A stretch of DNA of 43,796 bases. Origin: an uncultured Lentisphaeria bacterium (lineage in GTDB: Bacteria; Verrucomicrobiota; Lentisphaeria; Victivallales; Victivallaceae). Below, piece by piece: positions 1 to 7,432 of the stretch. The position numbers were made by a program, and so were the translations under genes. The notes under the pieces are model-generated. The model worked only from the letters and a program-made list of their open reading frames with translations, was not told where the DNA came from and searched no databases. Position 1 is the stretch's first letter. Each line of letters opens with the position of its first letter. The DNA is taken from contig CAIPAT010000106.1 of assembly GCA_903863035.1 (NCBI GenBank), positions 1 to 43,796 on the forward strand. Reading direction: 5' to 3'.

Positions 1-162
1 GAGCTGTCAAGAAATAAACTTGACAAGTCTCGCGAAATATCCCGAAGAGATTTTGGGAATTGCCGGTAAGGCGCATACCTGAAGGTATGTAACGAACCGG
101 CAAACACAAAGGCATTCGGGAGAAGCGCGAGGATGTAAATGTTATTTCTTTACGGCTCCTTA
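1..162 (+). repeat. Dispersed palindromic repeat family A, copy 1 (MITE-like)
   Basis: About 160 bp, nearly identical in inverse orientation to 34347-34507. The ends are imperfect inverted repeats of roughly 45 bp: the start GAGCTGTCAAGAAATAA pairs with the end TTATTTCTTTACGGCTC. The centre is a second hairpin in which TTGCCGGT and ACCGGCAA enclose CATACCTGAAGGTATG (74-89), a 6-bp stem with a TGAA loop. No coding capacity. The left end coincides with the window start, so this copy may be clipped and its target duplication cannot be read. Confidence 0.85.
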
Positions 163-226
163 ACTGGCTGAGATCAATAAATTTTAATTTTTAACGCCCT
201 GTGGCTGGCAGTCGGGAATTGTGTCT

Positions 227-1822
227 ATGAAGAAAATAATTGAGTGGCTGAAGAAAAACTGGTGCAATACTTGTTATATTCTGACAGGAATAACTTTTTT
301 AAGCGTCATCTGGTGGTGGTTTTATGTTGAAACGATTATGTACCGCAGCCTGTTGCTTACGGCATTTTTGATCGTTTACTTTTGCGGCGGCAAGATACTG
401 CGGGTTATAATGGTTTTCCTGATTATGGCAATGGTTTTGTTCGAGTGTCATTTTATTCTTCATTATCGCACGGTATTCTGGCAGGTTGGCGATCAAATCC
501 TGATTGTCGCCTCATTGGCCGGTGATGCTGAGATTATCAATTACTTTAAAGTGATTACCCTGTTTGAATATACGGCCATAGCCGGAATGATCTGCGCTAC
601 AACGGTCTTTGCCATTTTTATGAAGAAAAGCCGCCGGAATTTATGGGCGTTTGCAGCGCTCCCGTTTTTTCTAGGATACTGCTGGTTTTCCTACGGCGTG
701 GCGATTGCACATTATTTTGAATACAAAGATATCTCAATCAGCATGCGCAAAAGGTCGCAAGCTCATTCGTTCTCCGCTACCGACACTGCCAAACCGGAGA
801 AAAGTTTGTTGCTGATGGTGCTCGGCGAATCTCAACGCCAGGATCATTATTCGTATCTGATCAACAAAAAATACACCCCCCTGCTCTGGAATGCCGAACA
901 TGACGGCAACATGATTTCATATACTGACATGACGACGCATGCCACGAAAACCCTTGAAGCGGCGGTTGCGCTGCTTACCCGCTCGTCAAACGATAACAAT
1001 GCGGCTAATTTTTATGAAAAATCGCTGATTACTGCATTCAAGGAAGCCGAATACCATACTTACTACATAACCTACCAGCCTGCGCTTGCCGCCAAAAGCG
1101 ACGGAGTTAACGTAATCATAGCTGAAGCGGATAAATTCATTAATCATGCGATTGAGAACCGTGCCACTAAAGAGTATGATACCGGGATGTGGCCGTTTGT
1201 GGACAAAATCATCCAGGAGAATAAAGGCAAAACATTGATTATAGTGAAGATGATCGGAGTTCATCTTCCGTTCTACATCCGCTTTCCGAAAGAGTTTGCG
1301 CTGTTCACTCCGACAACCAGCGATGAAGACAATGTGAAGAACAAGGAAATGGTCAGAAACAGCTACCGCAATGGCATGGTATTCTCAGGGTATTTTCTGG
1401 AACGCCTGGCAACGTATGTCAGCAAGACCGATTATCCGGCGGCAATGGTTTTTATTTCCGACCACGGCGCCGGTCTTTTTGATGACGGGCAAAATGACTA
1501 TTACGGCACTTGCAAAGGTAACTATCATATTCCATTTTTCATCTACGGCACTGATACTTTCTGGAAATGGACCGGCCTGCAGACCAAAGAGATGTTATAC
1601 CGCAACCGGAACAAATCTTTGATGACCAATTATTTCTTCGAAACCATGCTGGATTTGATGCACATCACTTATCCAGGCTTTCGTACTCAATACGACTTAT
1701 GCGGACAAGAAGTTAACGATGTAAAGAAGCGTAAAATTTATTTCTGGAACGAACACCTTGACTATGATTCACTGTCAAATGACGACGAGAACACCAAACC
1801 ATTGCCGGCGCTGTTGAAATAA
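227..1822 (+). CDS. Phosphoethanolamine transferase-like / sulfatase-fold membrane protein
   Basis: Probably transfers phosphoethanolamine (or another phospho-alcohol) from phospholipid to lipid A or a surface glycan, in the inner membrane with a periplasmic catalytic domain. About five hydrophobic segments fill residues 12-165. The alkaline-phosphatase/sulfatase-fold domain follows from about 195. It has GESQRQDHY near 202 (metal site), THATKT near 239 containing the expected Thr nucleophile, KMIGVHLPFYIRFP near 343 (compare the GSHGP..Y.RYP signature of the EptA family), and ISDHG near 412. Length (about 531 aa) fits EptA/CptA proteins. The GTG at 221 is in frame, but ATG 227 has a GGGA 9 bases upstream and is preferred. 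The downstream His-rich motif of EptA is reduced to a single His (YHIPFF), so the exact substrate is open. It stands alone after repeat A. Confidence 0.8.
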   Translation: MKKIIEWLKKNWCNTCYILTGITFLSVIWWWFYVETIMYRSLLLTAFLIVYFCGGKILRVIMVFLIMAMVLFECHFILHYRTVFWQVGDQILIVASLAGDAEIINYFKVITLFEYTAIAGMICATTVFAIFMKKSRRNLWAFAALPFFLGYCWFSYGVAIAHYFEYKDISISMRKRSQAHSFSATDTAKPEKSLLLMVLGESQRQDHYSYLINKKYTPLLWNAEHDGNMISYTDMTTHATKTLEAAVALLTRSSNDNNAANFYEKSLITAFKEAEYHTYYITYQPALAAKSDGVNVIIAEADKFINHAIENRATKEYDTGMWPFVDKIIQENKGKTLIIVKMIGVHLPFYIRFPKEFALFTPTTSDEDNVKNKEMVRNSYRNGMVFSGYFLERLATYVSKTDYPAAMVFISDHGAGLFDDGQNDYYGTCKGNYHIPFFIYGTDTFWKWTGLQTKEMLYRNRNKSLMTNYFFETMLDLMHITYPGFRTQYDLCGQEVNDVKKRKIYFWNEHLDYDSLSNDDENTKPLPALLK

Positions 1823-2016
1823 TGCAGCAGCCGCCCGAAGCAGAAATTGCCTCATACCATCGGAGATATCGTGTCCAATATCTATAAATCTAATTTCTCT
1901 TCAAAATAATACAGAAATATTTATTGAAAAATGAAACTCAACCAGTACATTATAATGAAATACGCAATTTAATTTATGGCAGCCATGAGCTATACAATAC
2001 ACGCCTGGAGGCAATG

Positions 2017-2499
2017 ATGAAAAACAGCTTTACGAAGTATGTCGACAAGGACACTATTCTGGTTCTTGACGGCAAAACCAAATTTGATGTTCTGGATAAA
2101 TTAATCACCTGTGCCGCGGACAAATCAAAAGTTGACCGCGACATTATCATGAGAGCTACGTGGAAACGCGAAAAAATGATGACTACAGGCGTTGGTTTCG
2201 GACTTGCGTTGCCGCACATCCGCCTGACTGGGATTCCTGAACCGGTAGTACTGGTCGGCCTGTGCAAAGAACCTATCGTTGATTATCAAAGCCAGGATGA
2301 CCAGCCGATTCGCGTACTCGTCTTTATCGTTGCACCAGAAGGCAATCAGGAAGATTATCTCCAGCTTCTCGGCAGTATCTCCAGAAAACTGCGCAACGCG
2401 GAGATGATAGGCGAGATCGTTGATAATATTGCACGTCCTTCCCAGGTGCTGCGCATTCTTAAACGTAGAAGCAAAGAAGAAGGCGAATCCGAGGAATAA
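2017..2499 (+). CDS. PTS EIIA type-2 domain protein (EIIA-Ntr/PtsN-like)
   Basis: A single PTS_EIIA_2 domain of about 160 aa. The phosphorylatable His is in GVGFGLALPHIR, which matches the family signature (TGxGxGxAxPH). The open frame runs back to a TTG at 1924, but ATG 2017 has GGAGG five bases upstream, and the domain begins immediately after it (SFTKYVDKDTILVLDGK matches the usual EIIA start), so 2017 is chosen. ATG 2014 is a near alternative. No EIIB, EIIC, HPr or EI gene is nearby, which favours a regulatory (nitrogen-PTS-type) rather than a transport role. The Lys/Arg/Glu-rich tail after residue 145 is extra to the domain. A strong intrinsic terminator follows 26 bases after the stop, so this is the end of a transcript. 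Confidence 0.85.
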   Translation: MKNSFTKYVDKDTILVLDGKTKFDVLDKLITCAADKSKVDRDIIMRATWKREKMMTTGVGFGLALPHIRLTGIPEPVVLVGLCKEPIVDYQSQDDQPIRVLVFIVAPEGNQEDYLQLLGSISRKLRNAEMIGEIVDNIARPSQVLRILKRRSKEEGESEE

Positions 2500-2524
2500 A
2501 AAATAGTTTAAAATCTGCCTAGAC

Positions 2525-2562
2525 AGAGAAAAGATTCAACCGGTCTTTTCTCTTTTTTTTTT
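2525..2562 (+). terminator. Rho-independent terminator
   Basis: Perfect 10-bp stem AGAGAAAAGA / TCTTTTCTCT around a 9-base loop, followed by nine T. It lies 26 bases after the EIIA stop codon. The run of A before the stem means it would also work weakly on the opposite strand. Confidence 0.9.
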
Positions 2563-2572
2563 CAGTCTATGA

Positions 2573-2854
2573 TATACTCTGCACGGCTGAAAATTTAACA
2601 TAGATTGCTATTTTTTTGGGAATTGGCTCGTATTCTGAGAGGCCGATGCCGGGGTACCGAAGACCTCGAAGAGTGCTAACCCAAACTCGAATGATCGCAA
2701 CCACTTTGCGGCTAGCTTCTTGCGGCTGTCTTTTTCCGCTCCTCATTCAGGCGATATTCATATTGCCAATTCATATCGCCAGTCAATCGGATCGAAAAAA
2801 TCCAATCCACAGTCCTGCTCGTTTATTCTTAAATTTTCAGCAGTGTAGAGTATA
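2573..2854. mobile_element. MITE-like repeat family B, copy 1
   Basis: A 282-bp non-coding element. Its terminal inverted repeats are TATACTCTGCACGGCTGAAA... on the left and the mirror image ...TTTCAGCAGTGTAGAGTATA on the right, extending about 27 bp with few mismatches. The TATA at each end fits a TA target duplication. The interior is shared with 40302-40577, including AATTGGCTCGTATTCTGAGA and CAGTCNATCGGATCGAAA in equivalent places. Short open frames inside (for example from 2616) are not conserved between copies and are not called. Confidence 0.85.
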
Positions 2855-2880
2855 TCTATGAACCGCAGTTGCAATTTTAG

Positions 2881-2907
2881 TTTGAAAAATATTTTTTCCG
2901 GTATAAT
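2881..2907 (+). promoter_or_regulatory. Candidate sigma-70 promoter for the secreted repeat protein
   Basis: A perfect -10 box TATAAT at 2902-2907 lies 50 bases before the start codon at 2958. The -35 box is poor (TTTGAA at 2881, 15-base spacer), so the call rests mainly on the -10 box and its position. Confidence 0.4.
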
Positions 2908-2957
2908 GTTAACATTAATGAGGATTATACGGCAATATTCAACCCAAGGGAAAAATC

Positions 2958-3464
2958 ATGAAAAAATTAACGTTCGCAATCATCCTGACCGCAGTCTGCT
3001 GTTTCAGTGTTTTCGCACAGGAAGCAAAAACTACCGCTCCGGTGGCTCCAGAAAGATGGGATGCTTTCCTTGCTGGGTTCTGGTTTGGGGCTCCTGCCTC
3101 GATTGAAACCGCTAACGTCAGTGGCTTGAAATGGGGTCTGCCGATTTCTGCCGGACACGGCAAGGTAGTTGGTTTTGAATGGTCATTCTTTTGCTGTGCG
3201 ACCGATACAGTTAAAGGTTTCCAGTGGGCAATGATCGGTGTAAACGACTCTCAAGATTTTACCGGAATGCAGATGGCACTGGTAAATGTGGTAGAGAAAA
3301 AGATCAGCGGACTTCAGTTTGGGATCGTCAATAAATGCGATAAAGAAGGAATCCAGATCGGGATCGTCAATACCGCCGACAATGCCGATTATCAAATCGG
3401 GATCGTCAATCTGAACAAAAACGGATGGATGCCGTTCATGGTCGGCATAAATCACAGCAGGTAA
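2958..3464 (+). CDS. Secreted protein with LA_2272-type surface repeats
   Basis: 168 aa with a clear Sec signal peptide (MKKLTFAIILTAVCCFSVFAQ, cleavage predicted after FAQ... region near residue 21). From about residue 75 it carries short beta-strand repeats of the form G-x-Q-x-G-x-V-N (GLQFGIVN, GIQIGIVN, YQIGIVN, preceded by MQMALVN). This is the pattern of LA_2272-type surface repeat proteins, whose function is not known to me. The repeats would pack as a small beta-solenoid or barrel at the cell surface or in the periplasm. Start supported by AAGGG 7 bases upstream. It sits alone between MITE B copy 1 and a strong hairpin, with its own candidate promoter. Confidence 0.7.
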   Translation: MKKLTFAIILTAVCCFSVFAQEAKTTAPVAPERWDAFLAGFWFGAPASIETANVSGLKWGLPISAGHGKVVGFEWSFFCCATDTVKGFQWAMIGVNDSQDFTGMQMALVNVVEKKISGLQFGIVNKCDKEGIQIGIVNTADNADYQIGIVNLNKNGWMPFMVGINHSR

Positions 3465-3489
3465 ATAGTCACGCCTTTTTGAATTGCTT

Positions 3490-3516
3490 ATTCCGGCCGC
3501 ATTCCGCGGCCGGAAT
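3490..3516 (+). terminator. Strong hairpin, probable terminator
   Basis: An 11-bp perfect GC-rich stem (ATTCCGGCCGC / GCGGCCGGAAT) with a 5-base loop, 25 bases after the stop. The following tract is AT-rich (TATAAATATAA) but has no long T run, so termination may be factor-dependent. Confidence 0.55.
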
Positions 3517-3590
3517 TATAAATATAATATGAACGATCTCTGAACCATTGCCGTTTTTTATTCTTTCTGCTGAAATCAGCCTCGCAGATA

Positions 3591-3619
3591 TTGACATTTG
3601 CGCCTTAATCGTGTAACTT
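3591..3619 (+). promoter_or_regulatory. Candidate promoter for the CgeB-like glycosyltransferase
   Basis: Consensus -35 TTGACA at 3591-3596, a 17-base spacer, then TAACTT at 3614-3619 preceded by TG one base upstream (extended -10). It lies about 80 bases before the ATG at 3700. The -10 hexamer is weak. The rest of 3517-3699 shows nothing else recognisable. Confidence 0.45.
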
Positions 3620-3699
3620 TTTCAGATATACAGTGAAATTAATGTCCTGCTAAAAAACTATCTAATAACGGAGCGGATTATTTAACGCCGTCACCATCT

Positions 3700-4851
3700 A
3701 TGAGAAAAGATCAATTACTGAATGTCAAGGAAAAGATGCGTTCGTATCTGCGTTTTTGTTGTGTCAACAAAAATAGCAGAAAGATACTTATTCTGTCATC
3801 CACAGGCAACTCACATGGCTTATCCTTTCCGTTTCATTTTTACAGGCAGGAGCTGGCGGATAGATTCAACTTTCATTTTGAAGAACAAATCAGTAACAGC
3901 TTAGAGGAAAAATTAAGTAGAATACAAGTTTTCAAAGGAGATATAATTTTCGTGAGCATGCCGCTCCGTATAAACGGAGAAATTTTATCACGGCAGCAAG
4001 TTCTTGAATTCTTTCAGTCAATTGACCGCGCCAGGTCTTTCAAACTGGTTTTCTTCGATATTTCCGACAATGCGGTTTCACCATATTTTGACATTCTGCC
4101 TTATGTGGATCTGTTCCTGATGCCGTTTGTATTCCGGGATCAGCGTAATTATGCAAAACCGTTTAAAGGCGGCAACATTATGGCTGATTACCTCGCCGAC
4201 AGGTTTCAGTTGATAACGACTGCGGAAAACGGGTTTCATGACGGACTTTTTTTATCGCAACCCGGAACAGATCAAATACATAAAATAATGCCGTCCTGGA
4301 ACTGGATGCTGTGGCGGAGCATGGTAAAGGTCTTCAAAGGACAGAATTATCGCTGTATACTGAATGGCCAAAGAACCATTGATGTGACCTGCCGGTTCAC
4401 CCAATATGAAGGCTGGTGCCGGTTCCACAGACTGCTTGTCTGTGAACGGCTGGCGGCGCTTACGCCGCGATATGCGATTGTCGCCACCAAAGAGAAAGTT
4501 GCCCTTAAGAGTTATTACAGCGAACTGGAATCGAGCCGTATCTCATTCTCTCCGTTCGGATACGGCGAAATTTGTCCAAAAGACTTCGAGGCGATGATTA
4601 AAGGCTGTCTGCTGTTCAAGCCATCCGTTGAACATTTGACTACTTATCCGCAAATTCATGTTGCGAATGAGACCTATGTGCCGGTGGCATGGGACATGGC
4701 GGATTTGGAGGATAAAATCACCTATTATCTGGCGCATCCGGAAGAACAGCAGCGAATCACCGCCAACGCGGCAAAGGCATACGAAAAGTTTTTCGCGGAA
4801 TACGGATTCCTATCCAAGATAGAGAATATACTCCATCACCTGAAGGTATAA
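3700..4851 (+). CDS. Glycosyltransferase with CgeB/YkvP-like C-terminal domain
   Basis: Predicted GT-B glycosyltransferase, 383 aa, cytoplasmic. The N-terminal half has a Rossmann-like start (RKILILSSTGNSHG). The C-terminal region (about 285-375) carries SFSPFGYGEICPKDFEAMIKGCLLFKP, which fits the Glyco_trans_1_2 domain of CgeB/YkvP proteins, where the Glu and the following Gly pattern bind the nucleotide-sugar. The C-terminal helix-rich tail (HPEEQQRITANAAKAYEKFF) is also typical. An alternative start, ATG 3736, has AAGGA four bases upstream, whereas 3700 has no clear ribosome site. The gene converges on the EPS locus with only 10 bases between stops, so it may add a sugar to the same polymer. 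Donor and acceptor are unknown. Confidence 0.7.
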   Translation: MRKDQLLNVKEKMRSYLRFCCVNKNSRKILILSSTGNSHGLSFPFHFYRQELADRFNFHFEEQISNSLEEKLSRIQVFKGDIIFVSMPLRINGEILSRQQVLEFFQSIDRARSFKLVFFDISDNAVSPYFDILPYVDLFLMPFVFRDQRNYAKPFKGGNIMADYLADRFQLITTAENGFHDGLFLSQPGTDQIHKIMPSWNWMLWRSMVKVFKGQNYRCILNGQRTIDVTCRFTQYEGWCRFHRLLVCERLAALTPRYAIVATKEKVALKSYYSELESSRISFSPFGYGEICPKDFEAMIKGCLLFKPSVEHLTTYPQIHVANETYVPVAWDMADLEDKITYYLAHPEEQQRITANAAKAYEKFFAEYGFLSKIENILHHLKV

Positions 4852-4861
4852 TCCTATACGC

Positions 4862-6307
4862 TCAGTTTTCCTGTCGGGCGGCATTAGCGGCGGCGAGCTG
4901 AACTTGTCGCATTTCCTCTTCGTTCAGTGTCTTTTCCATCTGTTTTTGCAAATCCTGTTCTCTTTCTTCTTTGCGTCGCGATATGGCAAATTCTCTTTTG
5001 TAGATACCCATCATTGCCGCAATGATGGCGAAACAGAACATCAACTGATAAAAATTTGGCGATTGTTTCAGCACCCATTCCAGCGAAGACTGTAAATATA
5101 TAGACCCCAGGCCGCCGGCAAGACCGATAGCGAAATACTGATATTCCGTATTGGCAAACCGGAAAATATTAATAAAATTCATAATGTAGTAATATAAGAG
5201 AAATACTGCGAAAACCACAAGGTTAATCCAACCGGTTTCGGCGGCTATCATCAGATAAACGGTCTCAACCAATCCTTCTTTAAACTTTTTATTCCCTTTC
5301 TCCAGATGCTTGCTATAAGGCCACGGCTTGTTGACTTTCACCCCGAAATTATTCAATCCGATACCCAGGAATTTATCATTAGCCATATTAACCGCCGATA
5401 TAGCCAGATTGTACCTGGTAATCTTAGATTGCACAGGCGCATTCTCGAAACGCTGCAAAACAGTATTGATCATAGAAACCACAGCGATAATTGCCCCGAA
5501 TCCGATCATGCCGGTAATAATAAATTTTTTCATCTCAAAACCGGAAGCGTAAGAAAGCAATAATACGACGAGACATCCTCCGATATAACAAACCATTCCG
5601 GCGCGCGAAAGCGTAAAAAACACCAGCAGCGATCCCATGCCGAACATTAAGAAAATGAAGGCTGATTTAAGAATAGACGCTTTCTTTTCGTTCATCAGTT
5701 GCGAGAACATGATCGTACTCAAGATTGTCATATACATGCATAATGAATTCTGATGCGGCAGGGGGCCGCTGATCTGATAAATACCCATCCGGTATTTCTG
5801 ATAAAGAGCGATAATAAAGATATAAATAATGATAGCTGGAATAAAATGGATAGCCAGGGCAATTCGTTCATAACTGTTAAAATAATTATATAAAACCCAG
5901 AAATAAAAATACATCCGGATCATTTTCAAAATTTCAAAATAAGAGTACAGCGGTTCATAGGCATTAGTAATTGAAGCCAGACTTAAGGCGAAGTAGATAA
6001 AATAGATAAATGAACCGGGCGGTATCATCTTAATCTTAAAATCTTTGCCCTGGCGTATGATGATGACTAAAAATAAAACCATTGCAACCAGGTCAACCAG
6101 TCCCACTTCAAATCCGCGTGAGGTTCCGCGATAAAATTCCCTGGATACGAAGTGAATACTCTCTGTCAGGCGGCAGGTGAAAAAAATCATCATGAAAAGG
6201 ATGACTTTTTCAAAAAACTTTGATGTCGAAGCCAGCAAGACCCCTATCGGCACCAATAAGATCAAGGTCAAGAAAAAAATAAAGTATTTATATTCCGACA
6301 GACCCAT
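4862..6307 (-). CDS. O-antigen ligase/polymerase family membrane protein (Wzy_C)
   Basis: 481 aa with about eleven to twelve hydrophobic segments up to residue 440. Large periplasmic loops carry FTLSRAGMVCYIGG and the R-x-N..FLGIGLNNFG stretch typical of the Wzy_C (O-antigen ligase) family. It should polymerise undecaprenyl-linked repeat units or ligate chains on the periplasmic face. The C-terminus (about 445-481) is a charged, Glu/Gln-rich, probably coiled-coil cytoplasmic tail, longer than usual for the family. AAGG lies about 7 bases before the start. It is the last gene of the minus-strand EPS run, 23 bases after the exporter gene, consistent with polymerase rather than lipid-A ligase function. 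Confidence 0.88.
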   Translation of the reverse strand: MGLSEYKYFIFFLTLILLVPIGVLLASTSKFFEKVILFMMIFFTCRLTESIHFVSREFYRGTSRGFEVGLVDLVAMVLFLVIIIRQGKDFKIKMIPPGSFIYFIYFALSLASITNAYEPLYSYFEILKMIRMYFYFWVLYNYFNSYERIALAIHFIPAIIIYIFIIALYQKYRMGIYQISGPLPHQNSLCMYMTILSTIMFSQLMNEKKASILKSAFIFLMFGMGSLLVFFTLSRAGMVCYIGGCLVVLLLSYASGFEMKKFIITGMIGFGAIIAVVSMINTVLQRFENAPVQSKITRYNLAISAVNMANDKFLGIGLNNFGVKVNKPWPYSKHLEKGNKKFKEGLVETVYLMIAAETGWINLVVFAVFLLYYYIMNFINIFRFANTEYQYFAIGLAGGLGSIYLQSSLEWVLKQSPNFYQLMFCFAIIAAMMGIYKREFAISRRKEEREQDLQKQMEKTLNEEEMRQVQLAAANAARQEN

Positions 6308-6330
6308 TCTTTACCTTGAGTGAATATTTT

Positions 6331-7404
6331 CTAAGGCTTGATTACATTGGTTGCCGGGCCGGCAATCAAGTTAATCGCTTCCAGTGTGGGTAATATCTTC
6401 TTCACGACTACGTTATACTGTGAAAGCCCATCCTTGGGAACGAAAACTACGTCATTAGGTTCGAGATGAAAATCAAGCGCCCGGCCTCTCATAACCTTGT
6501 CAATGTCAACTTTGTAGACTTTCGGGTGAACCATGCCGCCGCGAATGATCCATGCGTCCGATGACGCAGTGTCAAGCACACCGCGGGACCATGCAATCGC
6601 CTGCATTAAAGTCATTTTGTCTTTATACCCGAGATAACCGGGAACGCCGACTTCACCAACTACATATACCGTTTCATTCATTGAAGAAGCAATAAAGATG
6701 TAATCGCCGTCGCGCAGCGGAATGTTATTCAGGCGGTCCCCCCCGCGAATAGCTTTGGTAAAATCAACCGGCAATATTTTCCCTTCGCGTGTGATATACG
6801 AATTTTTCAAATCAGCCATTTCGACTGAATCGCCCTGAAACAAACCATCGGCAAAGCCTCTGGCCATTGCTACTGCATCAGACAATCTAGGTTCATTTCG
6901 CAGAGGGAATCTGCCGGGAACGTTCACTTTACCCGAAATCGTAAAAGTTCCGCTTTGTATCCTTGTCGGGACCAGAGAAACTTTCGGGAAGCGAATATAT
7001 TCTGAAAATTTAGTTTCAATAAATTTAGTAGCCTCCAGCACGGTCATGCCGCCGATTTTTATCGGTCCGATAAGACTTAGCGAAACATAGCCGTCAGGAG
7101 TGACAATCAGACCCTGGGAATTAAGGTCATCATTGTCGTATACTTTGAAGTCAAATTTGTCCCCCGCTGCGACGTGGTACGGCTGAGGTTTGGTATTCTG
7201 AAGATCCTCAAGCTCTTTTTGAATTGCCAGCGGGTCCTGTTTAATGACTTTGATCTCTTCATAATGCTGTTCCTTGGTCGGAGCCAGCGGAATTTCAGTC
7301 TTGTCCGCGCAACCGCACAGAAAGCACATTATAAGAAATGCACCAAACGTTCCAATAAGTTTGACCTTTACTGACATCGCAAGCCACTTTCTTTGTTTAA
7401 ACAT
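6331..7404 (-). CDS. Outer-membrane polysaccharide export lipoprotein (Wza-like)
   Basis: Forms the outer-membrane export pore for the EPS. The signal peptide ends in a lipobox (FLCGC; lipidated Cys at about residue 32 from the chosen start). A Poly_export domain follows (YHVAAGDKFDFKVYDNDDL... through IRFPKVSLVP), then two SLBB-type domains (GTFTISGKVNVPGRFPL and VYVVGEVGVPGYLGYKD). The frame is open to a GTG at 7440 that would overlap the previous gene. ATG 7404 has AGGA nine bases upstream and gives a normal signal peptide, so it is preferred; ATG 7413 is possible. A helix-forming C-terminal segment (NLIAGPATNV) follows the last domain, comparable in place to the amphipathic Wza barrel helix. 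Confidence 0.9.
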   Translation of the reverse strand: MFKQRKWLAMSVKVKLIGTFGAFLIMCFLCGCADKTEIPLAPTKEQHYEEIKVIKQDPLAIQKELEDLQNTKPQPYHVAAGDKFDFKVYDNDDLNSQGLIVTPDGYVSLSLIGPIKIGGMTVLEATKFIETKFSEYIRFPKVSLVPTRIQSGTFTISGKVNVPGRFPLRNEPRLSDAVAMARGFADGLFQGDSVEMADLKNSYITREGKILPVDFTKAIRGGDRLNNIPLRDGDYIFIASSMNETVYVVGEVGVPGYLGYKDKMTLMQAIAWSRGVLDTASSDAWIIRGGMVHPKVYKVDIDKVMRGRALDFHLEPNDVVFVPKDGLSQYNVVVKKILPTLEAINLIAGPATNVIKP

Positions 7405-7432
7405 ATTAATCATTCCTGTAATAATTGAGCTA

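Noticed and set aside
2616..3106. Two short open frames on the plus strand
   Set aside because: The first is inside MITE family B and is not conserved in copy 2. The second overlaps the secreted protein in another frame.
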